From the NCBI GenBank assembly GCA_025093985.1, contig JACAAK010000012.1, positions 310,001-374,000 on the forward strand: a DNA stretch of 64,000 bases, read 5' to 3'. Under the pieces are notes generated by a model that saw only the letters and a list, made by a program, of their open reading frames with translations, was not told where the DNA came from and searched no databases. The first letter of the stretch is position 1. The number at the start of each line of letters is the position of its first letter. The DNA comes from Calvatia gigantea. Taxonomy: Eukaryota; Basidiomycota; Agaricomycetes; Agaricales; Lycoperdaceae. Shown one piece after another: positions 44,804 to 55,140 of this stretch. The position numbers and the translations under genes are program-made.

Positions 44804-45864
44804 GTGCAGAGCATGTCTCCCTTGGAACAAATACTCGCACAGCTGCAGAACAGCCTGCAGGAGGTGATAAATCATCAGGCGGCATCTGAACTAAGAGTAT
44901 ATGAAACACTCTCATCATTACAAGGTCAGATCAGTACAGTGGCTGCCGCAAACGCCCCCACTCCCCACACTCCACAACCTCCCACTGACCACACCCCCGC
45001 ACCTCGGCCACACTCCACATCCACCCGGGCCAAGGTAGCTACCCCATCTGACTTCGACGGAGACCGCTCCAGAAGTTGCACATTCCTTAACTCCTGCCAC
45101 ATCTACCTTCGGTTGTGCAAGAATCACTTCCAGGACGAAGACGCCCAGATCCTATGGGCATTATCATACATCCAGGGCAAACCTGCTTCCTCAGTTGGGA
45201 AGATTTCTCCACTAAGTTCCATACACATTTCTTCCCTGTGGATGCAGAAGCTGCTGCAGTCAATGTCCTAGAGGGCACCGGGTACCACCAGAGCAACCGG
45301 AATGTCGACGACTACCTTGATGACTTCTGCAACCTCATTATGGACTCAGAGTACACTGATCCGAAGGTGGTAGTTGTGAAATTCCAGTGTGGACTTCGGC
45401 CAACGATCCAGAATGCAGTAGCCACCATGGTCTCAGGATGTCCCTGAGACAACGACATAGAAGGTTGGTATGCCGCAGCTCAACACATTGACCAGGCGAG
45501 GGCTGCCAATGACGCCTTCTAAGCCACCACCCACTCCGACCCGCCACTTCCAAAACCCAAACCCCTCTGTTCCCTTCCATTCCCACCGGTCACCGTTCCA
45601 CCTCCACCTATTCGGCCCACACTGTCTCTCAGTACCCCTGCACCCATGGAGGTAGATGCCTCTCACAAACCCGCTCTACTCCCACCCACCTGCTATCGTT
45701 GCAAGAAGGTTGGGCATGTCAAGGCTGAATGTCCACTCAGACATGACGTATGCCACTTGACTGCGGAGGAGGAAGATGACCTCCTTATGAGACTCCTGGC
45801 CAAGAAAGACATGAGAGAAGCAGCGGACTCAGCTCAAGCGGCTGAAGAAGTGGATTTTCTGTAG
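44804..45864 (+). pseudogene. B Gag, broken
   Basis: The first part (MQSMSPLEQILAQLQNSLQE..., TPSDFDGDRSRSCTFLNSCH) is open to about 45170, where the frame changes. It goes on as PVDAEAAAVNVLEGTGYHQ and NVDDYLDDFCNLIMDSEYTD, passes stops at about 45445 and 45520, and reaches one CCHC zinc knuckle (CYRCKKVGHVKAEC, ~45690-45730) and the tail ending VDFL. It is the capsid/nucleocapsid gene of element B, inactivated by at least one frameshift and two stops. Confidence 0.8.
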
Positions 45865-45872
45865 AGCAGCGA

Positions 45873-48800
45873 GTGGAGAGTGCGCCCTCACTGCAGAGTG
45901 TAAATAGGTTCAGTGTGCTACCCATAGACCAAATAGACAACCATTCACCCCCACCCGCACCTGAACTGAAAGCTGCACCACTGAAAACCCCTTCAACACC
46001 TTGCCGTCCTAAGTGGGAAAAGCGCCTCCCACCCAAACCCATCATAGCCGCTCTGGACCAACATGGGACTTCACTCATGCTGCAAGTAGAACTGGAAACT
46101 ACAGACACAGCAGAATGCCATGGAGTACGCGCTCTTGTGGATAGCAGTGCAGCTGGCTCTTTCATCGACCAAGATTATGTATGGACCAATAAACTCAACA
46201 CCCGCACACTCTCCCACCTGCTCGCAGTCTACAACATCGATGGCTCAGAAAACGAGGTGGGTCAGATAATAGAGGTTGTAGATATCATCCTTTGCTACCG
46301 CAACCACTCAGAATGCTCCCTGCTTGTAGTCACAGGACTTGGCCGCCAAGACTTGCTTCTTGGATACACTTGGCTCAAACAACATAACCCCGACATCAAC
46401 TGGCAGATGGACGAAGTCAAAATGTCCTGCTGCCCATCCAAGTGTGAAGAATGCAAAGTTAAAGCTAAAGCAGAGGCCCGTGCCCGACGCCTCCAGACCC
46501 ACTGTATCCATGCCTGCACCCTAGGCTCTTTTCCTGCCTTGGTAGAAGAAGTGGAAGAAGAGAACGAGCCACCCGCCCTGCCACCCGCTCCCATGGATCT
46601 CTATGAGGATGACAACTGCATTTTTGCCATCAACCTCCTTCCCTGTCCGGAAGAGATTTGCGCAACAGGTACCACATCCCAATGGCTAGCTGAGGCCTTC
46701 CACCACAACTCCCGGTCGTCCGACTCACCCGCCAGGTTCAGAGAAATCATCCCCTCCTACCTCCACAAGTTCGAAGCTGTGTTTGCCAAGGAGTCCTTTG
46801 ATACACTACTGGAGCATCAACCGTGGGACCACATGATTGAGCTCATCCCAGGTGTTGACCTGAAGGGCTGCAAGGTATACCCACTCTCACCCACCGAGCA
46901 GTCACAGTTAGACGAGTTCATCCAGGAGAACCTTTCATCCAGCCACATCCGCCCCTTTAAATCCCCCATGGCTTCGCCTGTCTTCTTCATCAAGAAGAAG
47001 GATGGATCCCTCTGCCTCGTTCAGGACTACTGAGCTCTCAATGCCCTCACAGTGAAGAACAAGTACCCTCTCCCACTCATATCCGAACTCGTTGCACAAC
47101 TTCGCAGAGCCAAGTACTTTACCAAACTGGATGTTTGGTGGGGATTCAACAATGTGTGGATTAAGCCAGGTGACGAATGGAAGGCTGCATTCCAGACAAA
47201 TTGCAGGTTATTCGAGCCGCTCATCATGTTCTTTGGCCTCACCAACAGCCCTGCCACCTTCCAAACTATGATAAACAACATCTTCCATGAGCTCATCATG
47301 GAGGGCGTGGTCATGGTATACATGGACAACATACTGATCTTCACAAAGACCGTTGAAGAGCACCGAGAGGTCACCCACCAGGTCCTGCAAATTCTTGAAC
47401 AGCATCAGCTTTTCCTTAAACCTGAAAAGTGCGAGTTTGAGAAGACCCACATTGAGTACCTTGGCCTCATCATATCGGAGAACAGTGTAGAGATGGACCT
47501 GGTCAAGGTCGCAGGAGTATGAGACTGGCCCGCTCCAGCCAATGTGGGGGAAACGCAAGCATTCCTGGGGTTTGTCAACTTCTACCGCCGCTTCATCCGT
47601 GACTTCTCCCATGTAGCCTGCCCCCTCTTCGACCTCACCAAGGCGGATACCAAGTGGAAATGGGGCACTGTGGAAGAAACGGCTTTCCAAGCACTCAAGG
47701 ATACAGTTACCTCCTCCCCTGTTCTCCTCTCACCTGACGACTCTGCTCCCTTCCACGTCAAAGCAGACAGCTCAGACTTTGCGACAGGAGCAGTCCTCTC
47801 TCAGAAGGCAGCAGACTCAGACCAATGGCATCCGGTGGCATTCTACTCAAAATCCCTCTCAGCAGTCGAATGGAACTACGAGATCCACAACAAGGAAATG
47901 CTGGCAATCATTTGTGCACTAGAAGAGTGGAGGCACTTCCTCGAAGGCACGTGCCACCAAGTTGAGATCTGGATGGACCACAAAAATCTAGAGTACTTCA
48001 TATCCGCCAAGAAACTTAACCGCCGCCAAGCCCGCTGGTCCCTCATACTCTCCCGCTTTGATTTCCACTTGCACCACCATCCTGGCCGAACCATGGGGAA
48101 ACCCGATGCATTGTCCCATAGAGCTGACCACAGCACAGAAGCCCGTGACAACAAGAACATCACCCTCCTCCCCGATGGACTCTTTGCCATTCGTGCACTC
48201 AAAGGGATTTCGATGGAAGGAGAGAAGCAGCTCCTGCTGAAGGATATCTGCTCTGGAAACCGCGTGGGTGAACAAGAGGAAGCAGTTGCTAAAGCTGCAC
48301 AGGAACTCAAGCAGTCGTCAACCAAAACCATGAGGAGTGCAGAATGGACAGAGCAGGATGGCCTACTCCTGTTCCGAGGGAAGATCTACGTCCCAACGGG
48401 CTCTGATCTTAGGCAGAGGATAGTAGCTCTCCACCACAACACAAAGATTGCAGGACATGCTGGGCAATGGAAAATGCTAGAACTCATCTCCCACAACTAC
48501 TGGTGGCCCCAGATGGCTTAATACATTGGTCAGTACGTCTCTACCTATGACCTCTGCATGTGCACCAAGCCCATCCGCCGGCCACTGCAAGGAGAACTCC
48601 ATCCACTCCCCATCCCTGAAGCCTGCTGGGACATGCTCAGTGTAGATTTTGTGGTCGAACTCCCAGAATCCGCAGGCTACAATACCATCATGACAGTGGT
48701 GGACTCTGTTTCTAAACGAGCCCACTTTATCCCAACCCACATCACTGTCTCGGCCGAGGGCACAGCACGGCTCTTCCTCCACAATGTCTGGAAGCTCCAT

Positions 48801-49682
48801 GGACTCCCCAATGCTGTTGTTTCGGACCGCGGACCACAGTTCGTCGCTGCATTCACAAAAGAGCTTTACTAACTCTTAGGGATCAAGATGGCTGCTTCAA
48901 CCGCCTGGCACCCACAGACCGATGGGCAGACAGAGCGGGTGAACCAGGAACTTGATCAGTACCTCCACCTCTTCGTAAATGAGTGACAGAACGACTGGCA
49001 CGACCTCCTCCCACTCGCGGAATTCCAATACAACAACCACGTCCATGCTTCCACCCAACACTCCCCCTTCCTCTTAGACACTGGACGTCACCTGTGCATG
49101 GGATTCAAGCTGTGTCAGCTGCACTCAAACATTGAATTGGTCAACGAGTTCACAAAGCGAATGGAGTCGACACTAGAGGAAGTGAAATCCGCACTGGTCA
49201 AGGCAAAAGACGACATGACCTGCTACTACAACCAACGATGTACACCCGCACCCACATACAAGCCAGGTGACAAAGTTTACCTCGAAGCAGATGACATCCA
49301 GACCACCCGCCCATCAAGGAAACTTTCTCACCAATGCCTTGGACCATATGTCATAGACAAGCAGGTCAACGCTAATGCCTACCGTCTTTGCCTCCCCCGC
49401 TCCATGCAACGCCTCCACCCAGTTTTCAATGTCGTTAAATTCACACCCACACCACCCGATCTGATTGAGAACTGCCACACAAAACCCCCATCCAATCCCA
49501 TCATTGTCAATGAGGAAGAGGAATGGGAAGTCGAAGAAGTCCTTAACAGCTGCGTCCACTGAAGACGACTTCAATATCTCATCAAGTGGAAAGGCTTCAG
49601 AACGGAACACAACTCATGGGAGCCAGCCGACAGAGTCCACACCCCAGAACTAGTCCAGGAGTTCTACCGCAAACAGCCTGGC
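45873..49682 (+). pseudogene. B Pol: protease, RT, RNase H, integrase, chromodomain (multiple stops)
   Basis: A single frame with stops at 47031, 47520, ~48519, 48870, ~48984 and 49560. The protease motif reads LVDSSAAG instead of the usual DSGA. RT has FFIKKKDGSLCLVQDY and a mutated active site YMDN (47319-47330) in place of YMDD. RNase H (NYEIHNKEMLAIICALEEW), the integrase zinc region (HHNTKIAGHAGQWK) and core ([36 protein letters not shown]) follow. A chromodomain (EWEVEEVL ... YLIKWKGFRTEHNSWEP) ends it. The loss of one catalytic Asp and many stops make it inactive. Confidence 0.9.
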
Positions 49683-49780
49683 ACCCCCCACCTCATCTAT
49701 GCACTTACTTTCGGCTCACTTCCCTTCCAATCAATCCAACACCACACATCGAGACACTGTGATTTTGGAGGGAGGGTGGA

Positions 49781-50118
49781 TGTCAGGGCAACCTCTGATG
49801 GTCTCCCCAGACTGCCCCACAACCCTATGCTCTCACCCACTCTCAGCCGCGCAGACACGAGTAACAACTGGAGACCCCAAAGGACAATGACAGACTTATG
49901 TACATAATGAAACAATAGGACAATGGACAGTAACGCAGTATATATTAACCTGTACACCTGCAGGGGACCCTTATCTGATTCTCTAAGGATTTCCCTGCAG
50001 GTATGTAGTCTACACAGCCGCTTGTAATACAACTAAGGATTCCCCCGCAGTTGCCCACTCGTCCGCCCTGTGAGAACCTCACGTCCCCGAGCCGCTCGGA
50101 CTGCAGGTTGCCCTTACA
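49781..50118 (+). repeat. B 3' LTR
   Basis: 338 bp, preceded by the polypurine tract GGAGGGAGGGTGGA. Differs from the 5' LTR mostly by C/T and G/A changes (for example GCGCGG/GCGCAG). Confidence 0.95.
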
Positions 50119-50123
50119 GTGAC

Positions 50124-51345
50124 CTTGAACAATCCTATGTCCCTAGTTGTGAACAGTGCCAATGGGTAAAGTCCATGACAACTAAGCCAATTGGACCCCT
50201 ACACCCATTGCCTATACTGGATCATCGTTTCAAAGCGATTGCAATAGATTTCATAGGAGAACTCCCTGAGGACAATGGCTATAATATAATTTTGACAATC
50301 ATGGATTGCTTAGGCACTGATGTTCGACTGATCCTGACTACAAAAGATACCTCTACATGCAAAGTTGCCACTTTATTTTTTACCTATTGGTACTGCAAAA
50401 ACAGGCTACCACTTGAAATTGTCAGTGATTGTGACAAAGTGTTTAAATCAGCATTTTGGAAGGTGTTACATGAACTGACTGGGACAAAGGTTAAGATGTC
50501 TACAGCATTCCACCCTGAAACCAATAGCTCTAGTGAGTGTACTAATAAGATACTGAATCAATGTCTTTGATTTTATGTAGACCGCACACAGAAGGGGTGG
50601 ATTAAGGCACTGCCTAACATTCAGTTCACTATGATAAATACGAAAAATGCTTCAACTAGGTTATCTGGCTTCCAACTGCATATGGGTTTCTCACTGCAGA
50701 TTATTCCCCCACTGGTCAACATCGATGATGCAAGACTGAACAAATGTCCAGAGGAGATCATTCATTGCATCCAGGGATTGGAAGCAGAGGCACGCAACTG
50801 TTTGCTTCAATATAAGGTCCTACAGGCTTTCCAGGCAAACAAATCGTGTGACACCAGACCTTTTCCATTTCACATCAGAATGTGAGTCAAGCTGTCAATG
50901 GAAAACTGCCACAAACAGTTTAAAGCTGATGGTGAAACACATGTGGCAAAGCTGATGCCCAGGTTTGAGGGTCCATATGTGATAAAAGATTTGGATGAGC
51001 AACACAGCATGGTTATACTGGAAATACTTCACAGAGGACATCCAAATGGGAGGGAGACTTTTCACACATTGTTGGTGCAGCCATGGGTTGAGGACAATAC
51101 TAATTGGTTTGAGAAACCAACAAGGCCTGCACTGGATAAGAAAGGTGAAGCTGTAATTGAATGCATTTTAGACCGCAGGAAGATTGGAAGGGGATATAGC
51201 TACCTCATAAAGTAGGAAGGCTTTCCAGAAGAAGAGAATGAGTGGCTACCTGGCCACATGCTACAGGACTGTGAAGCTTTAGATCGTTTCTTTGAGGAAT
51301 GTGGGCTAGACGAGAAAGGAGAGTGTATATTGTGATTCTTTTTTT
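50124..51345 (+). pseudogene. Element A, plus copy, piece 3: integrase core and chromodomain
   Basis: Continues the gene cut by B: the cysteines of the zinc finger (VPSCEQCQWVKS), integrase core (AIDFIGELPEDNGYNIILTI, EIVSDCDKVFKSAFWKVL, HPETNSSSECTNKIL) and a C-terminal chromodomain (VIECILDRRKIGRGYSYL, then EGFPEEENEWLPGHM after a TAG). Stops occur at 50568, 50883 and 51213. The core reads DCDK where active integrases have D-x-G. The sequence matches the inverted copy at 32545-34151 almost exactly. Confidence 0.85.
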
Positions 51346-51489
51346 TCGTTGCTTTCCCTGTTGCCTATGGTATGCTTTTTCCCTTCAGTACAAAAGGGTT
51401 TTTTAACACAACCATGCATAGATTCATATAAATATTTACTCACCTTTTTTTCTGACATCTTTTTTTCTTTTTTCGTGGATGGGAAGGGG

Positions 51490-51720
51490 TGTAAGCATGG
51501 ACTTACAATAGTCAACATTCAACAATCATGCTAGCATAATCACCGAAACAGGAAACCATACATAAGCAATACTGATACTGATCCTTGCCCCTTTTCCCAT
51601 TACTTTGATCATCACAACTGCTTATTTGTATATGCATATTTACAATTTGTCCAATACACTGCCCGTGCCTGCTTACTCAACTGTTCTCGTGAGTGACATC
51701 TGTATACATGCAGGCTTACA
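51490..51720 (+). repeat. Element A 3' LTR (231 bp)
   Basis: Begins TGTAAGCATGG directly after the polypurine tract GGGAAGGGG and ends GGCTTACA, so the ends form a short inverted repeat TGTAAGC/GCTTACA. The flank CCATC at 51721 matches the undisturbed host site at 29030-29034 in the duplicate, which marks the original insertion point. The 5' LTR of this copy is missing. Confidence 0.75.
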
Positions 51721-53601
51721 CCATCCCAGCAAATACACAGCTAATTGTGTCAATAAAGAGTAATTGCCCAGGCTTGTTATATGAACCTGTAATAAATAAC
51801 AGCATATATTGTTTGCTTGGCAGACATTCTATATACTTATAAGCTCAAATTGTTGAGCCCAGATGATAAAATTTGACTCCATCTATCACACAACATCCGA
51901 GGGCAGATGTAGAACTTCCCCTTGGTTTTTAACAAAATGGGGTATCATGGTAGTATTGTGAATGCTGTTCTCATCTTCCCCCCATGTTGAAAGCACCAAT
52001 GGTTCCATCCCCTAGTTCTCAATACCATCAAAGCACATACAAATGATGGCAACCCACCCTGGCACTCATGTCCTATGCCATTTAAAATTGACATTCAAAT
52101 TTACTCTTCTGTCTTGCAATCTTGTGTATATAGCCACAACTTCATTTCTTCATTTCTCCAATCTGACTTTTAGCATGTCAGTGTGGCTGCAAGACACATA
52201 GATCGGGATATTGTAGGGTGCAAAGCAGGCTACAGCAATGACAACACATAAAATCATCATTCAGGGCATACAAAAACTTTAGGTACTATATCAAACTTTT
52301 CCTGGAGGCAAATGAACAACATCATTGATAATCTTAATCAGGTCTTGAACCTGTTGGACACCCAACTCTGAGTCACTATCGCATGAATCTGAAGTAATCA
52401 TGGCTAGCCTTGGTAACATAGTGACAAGGTTTCATGCTATTTGATATATCCCTTTCAAGGGTATAAAGGACAGCCAGGGTTGCTGTGGTCCTATCAGCTC
52501 CAACTTATGCAAAGGATACTTCAAAGGAAGTGCAGTGGGACTAGCCTGGGCTATGTCAGCAATCTCGAGTGGCAAGGAAAGGCCCTGAAGGTGTATTCCA
52601 TGTATAGATGCACATGATAGGACTGCTCCTGCATCAAAGATAAAGCCATCTGCTCCCAGAACAATCAACAGGTATTTGAGGGTGGGCCAGTTTATTAGAA
52701 TATCGGCAACATCTTCTGTGCAAAGGTTGATTGGGATATTATAAAGACAGGTATCTTCCATCTTTTTCTCTTTCAACCCCAAAGTATCCTTGAAAGTTAT
52801 CTGCAATCTTAATTTGTATTGTGTGAACAGATACTGAGCGACTGGAGCTGGAGAAAGGTGGAGGCAACCTTTGAGAAGACCACATTGGTGCTGATAGCTT
52901 GGTCTGAGCTGGTGTCTTCGAGTCTCAGTGTTAATGTTTTGAGTGCACTGAACATGAGAGATGCCAGGATGCAGTCCCCTACTTCCTCCCATGATCCTTG
53001 GAGTTTGAGGACAAAAAGGTGTGGCAAACTGGCTAGCCAACAGCCAAATGCTTTCATAGTGTACCTAGAGATAACTTTCATGTGCATCTCCAGCTCAGTG
53101 AGGCTGGTTAGCTTTTGGAATGACATTCCTCAGGAAGGTGGAGTGGCATTTGTAGCCTGATTCGAAGGCATAATGGCCAATGATTGCAGAGACAGAAAAT
53201 CAGCGATGCACTGAATTATATAAGGGGGGGTGAAGCCCTTATAGGATATTTCGAGGACTTTGGCACTGCAGTAGCAGAGTACACTGAGAAGTACTGACAC
53301 AGCTTGTGCATTTGAGGCATTATCTGTGCCAACAAAATTAACACTCACAAGTGAAGGTGAAATGAGTGGGAAAGAAAATGTACAGTGCTAGGGGAACTGC
53401 CATTCATGTCTAGGTAGAGCACCTTCAGATTAGGACATAGGAAAGAGGTGCTTCCAAGTCCAAGCAAGGCCTGCCAAAGGGTATATTCCCTGTTCCTGGG
53501 GAATTTCACAAAATGCAGATACTGAACCCAGTGCAAAGCAGTATCCACCTGAGGGACTCAGGGGCTTATTTTGCTTGGAGAATGAGGAATATCCTAGGGA
53601 T
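51721..53601. repeat. Duplicated host block, partner at 29030-31193, CpG-depleted
   Basis: 51721-52081 aligns with 29030-29390 and 52082-53090 with 30195-31193. The 800-bp solo LTR is absent here. CpG sites of the first block are mostly TpG or CpA here (for example GCATGCGTTGTTTGCTCGG versus GCATATATTGTTTGCTTGG). The block carries an F-box/LRR pseudogene on the minus strand and is interrupted at 53601 by element C2. Confidence 0.85.
52304..53596 (-). pseudogene. F-box/LRR-like pseudogene, C-terminal part (N-terminal part at 61461-61760)
   Basis: On the minus strand: LHWVQYLHFVKFPRNREYTL, SVNFVGTDNASNAQAVSVLL, SAKVLEISYKGFTPP, LTELEMHMKVISRYTMKAFG, PINLCTEDVADILINWPTL and so on, in three frames with stops. 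It parallels the genes at 24.4-26.1 and 30.4-31.2 kb. Element C2 sits between this part and the N-terminal piece; the homologous uninterrupted site is near 25775. It was probably already decaying through CpG mutation. Confidence 0.75.
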
Positions 53602-53910
53602 TGTTATGAGTTTCCACCGATCATAACGCGTTCCGTGCCATTCTACATTCCTAACTATCTGCGTACCTGTTTCGGTTATTCTAGTCCAGCGTTCTCCGAA
53701 AGATATGACTCGTACCAACTACCACGCCTTGACTGGACGTTTCATGTAGTTACTCCATCCATTCAACTGGATGCTCCTTTCTGTATTTAAGCGTACATAC
53801 ACCCCACTGTATTCGGTACACTTAACCACCTTCTGTTCTCTTTCCCTTACTCGCCCTCAAGACTTAGCCAGAGCTGCAACCTGAGGTCTAAACTGACTAA
53901 GGTCATAACA
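53602..53910 (+). repeat. C2 5' LTR
   Basis: TATTTAA box at 53784-53790; the proposed primer reads ACACTTAACCA at 53818-53828, with one G-to-A change at a CpG relative to C1. The primer-binding site TGGTTAAGCGT is at 53913-53923, so pairing is 10 of 11. Confidence 0.95.
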
Positions 53911-53991
53911 TTTGGTTAAGCGTCACCACCTCACCTTGCAAGAAATAGAGTTGGAAAAGACTCGAACCACGACGAACCCAGGAGCCATTAT

Positions 53992-55140
53992 ATGAGCTCG
54001 AACCCCAACGAATACAGAGAACCCCAGCTCGAAGTCACAGACAACGAGCTCGAAACAGACAGTGAAACTGACTCATCAGACGAAGAAGCAGAGAACCCTG
54101 AAGTACCTGCACCAGAAACAGTTGTAACAGACAACGAACCCAGAGACACCACACAAGGAGTAAATCCAACAGGAGTAGAAGCAATTATATCGGAACTCTT
54201 CAACGAACTCGACATAGCAGAAGAACAGTTAGGACAACCGGAGAACCAAGACACCGAAACAGAATCAGAATCGGGAAATTCAGAAATGACGGACAATACT
54301 GCGCCCACCACAGCACCTAGCACAAAGGGACTCGTACCCGACCCAGGGTTCTTCGATGGAACCCGAACTAAATTCGACGACTGGTGGAGAGCCATGACAC
54401 TCTTCATGAAATTCAACAAGGTCATCATGGCAGACGATAAAGCCATAGCAGTCTTAGCTAGACTGAGGGGAGGAACAGCAGGAGCATATGCAGCAATGAA
54501 AGCACCACAAATTCTGGAAGGAGAAGACTCTGTAGACTGGAAAATCTTTGCGGAAGAATTCAAACGAACCTTTTCAGACGATGCCATGAACGCGAAGGTG
54601 GAATGGCAGATCGAAAAATTCAAACAAGGAAATAGGAACACGGCCGACTACCTCATCGAATTTGAAGTACTGAAAAACAAGGCAAAAACCGACAACCGAC
54701 ACGCCATGTTCCTGTTGCGAAAAAACACCCGACAAGACATTATCCACACCATCACAGGCTACCCTCCAGCTGCGCGACCCGACACGTACCCAGAATGGAA
54801 GAAGGCCATACTAGCAGTTGGACAAGGGTACGAAGCATCCGAATACCGAGGAGATAAGAAAACTAACTCGGGAACTACTTATGGAGGAATGGGAGAACCC
54901 ATGGAGATAGGAAGCAGGCGACATGTGTTCAATGCAAAAGGGGAACCCAAGTGTTACAACTGCGGGATATTCGGACACATGTCCAAAGACTGCAAAAAAC
55001 CCAAAGGATTAACATGCTACAACTGCAGCAAAATCGGACACATAGCCAAAGCATGCACTGCACCAAAGAAAGTACAAATCCAAGCAATAGATGAAGCAAA
55101 ACCAGAGGAACACCAGGATTTTTCCGGAGACTCCGAGTAG
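53992..55140 (+). CDS. C2 Gag
   Basis: 382-codon intact frame with the same layout as the C1 Gag. In the second zinc knuckle a Gly has become Ser (CYNCSKIGHIAKAC) without touching the zinc ligands. The pol frame is open across this stop, in -1 phase, starting at least at 55131, so pol may be made by frameshifting or by re-initiation at the ATG 55194. Confidence 0.9.
   Translation: MSSNPNEYREPQLEVTDNELETDSETDSSDEEAENPEVPAPETVVTDNEPRDTTQGVNPTGVEAIISELFNELDIAEEQLGQPENQDTETESESGNSEMTDNTAPTTAPSTKGLVPDPGFFDGTRTKFDDWWRAMTLFMKFNKVIMADDKAIAVLARLRGGTAGAYAAMKAPQILEGEDSVDWKIFAEEFKRTFSDDAMNAKVEWQIEKFKQGNRNTADYLIEFEVLKNKAKTDNRHAMFLLRKNTRQDIIHTITGYPPAARPDTYPEWKKAILAVGQGYEASEYRGDKKTNSGTTYGGMGEPMEIGSRRHVFNAKGEPKCYNCGIFGHMSKDCKKPKGLTCYNCSKIGHIAKACTAPKKVQIQAIDEAKPEEHQDFSGDSE

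Larger units (their letters stand above)
44290..50118 (+). mobile_element. Element B: Ty3/gypsy chromovirus, complete but degenerate, TSD GTGAC
   Basis: A 5.83-kb element with two 338-bp LTRs and target duplications GTGAC at 44285-44289 and 50119-50123. It splits element A's integrase gene: the text stops at LHHSFY.PGIRSD on the left and resumes as DLEQSYVPSCEQC on the right. The undisturbed target is seen in the inverted A fragment (complement of 34115-34140). The LTRs differ at roughly a dozen or more positions, nearly all transitions and many at CpG, so B is older than C1 and C2 or more heavily mutated. Confidence 0.95.

Noticed and set aside
53988..54641. 217-codon minus-strand frame rich in Ser/Val opposite C2 gag
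   Set aside because: Antisense shadow of gag caused by its A-rich codons; the same shadow occurs opposite C1 gag.
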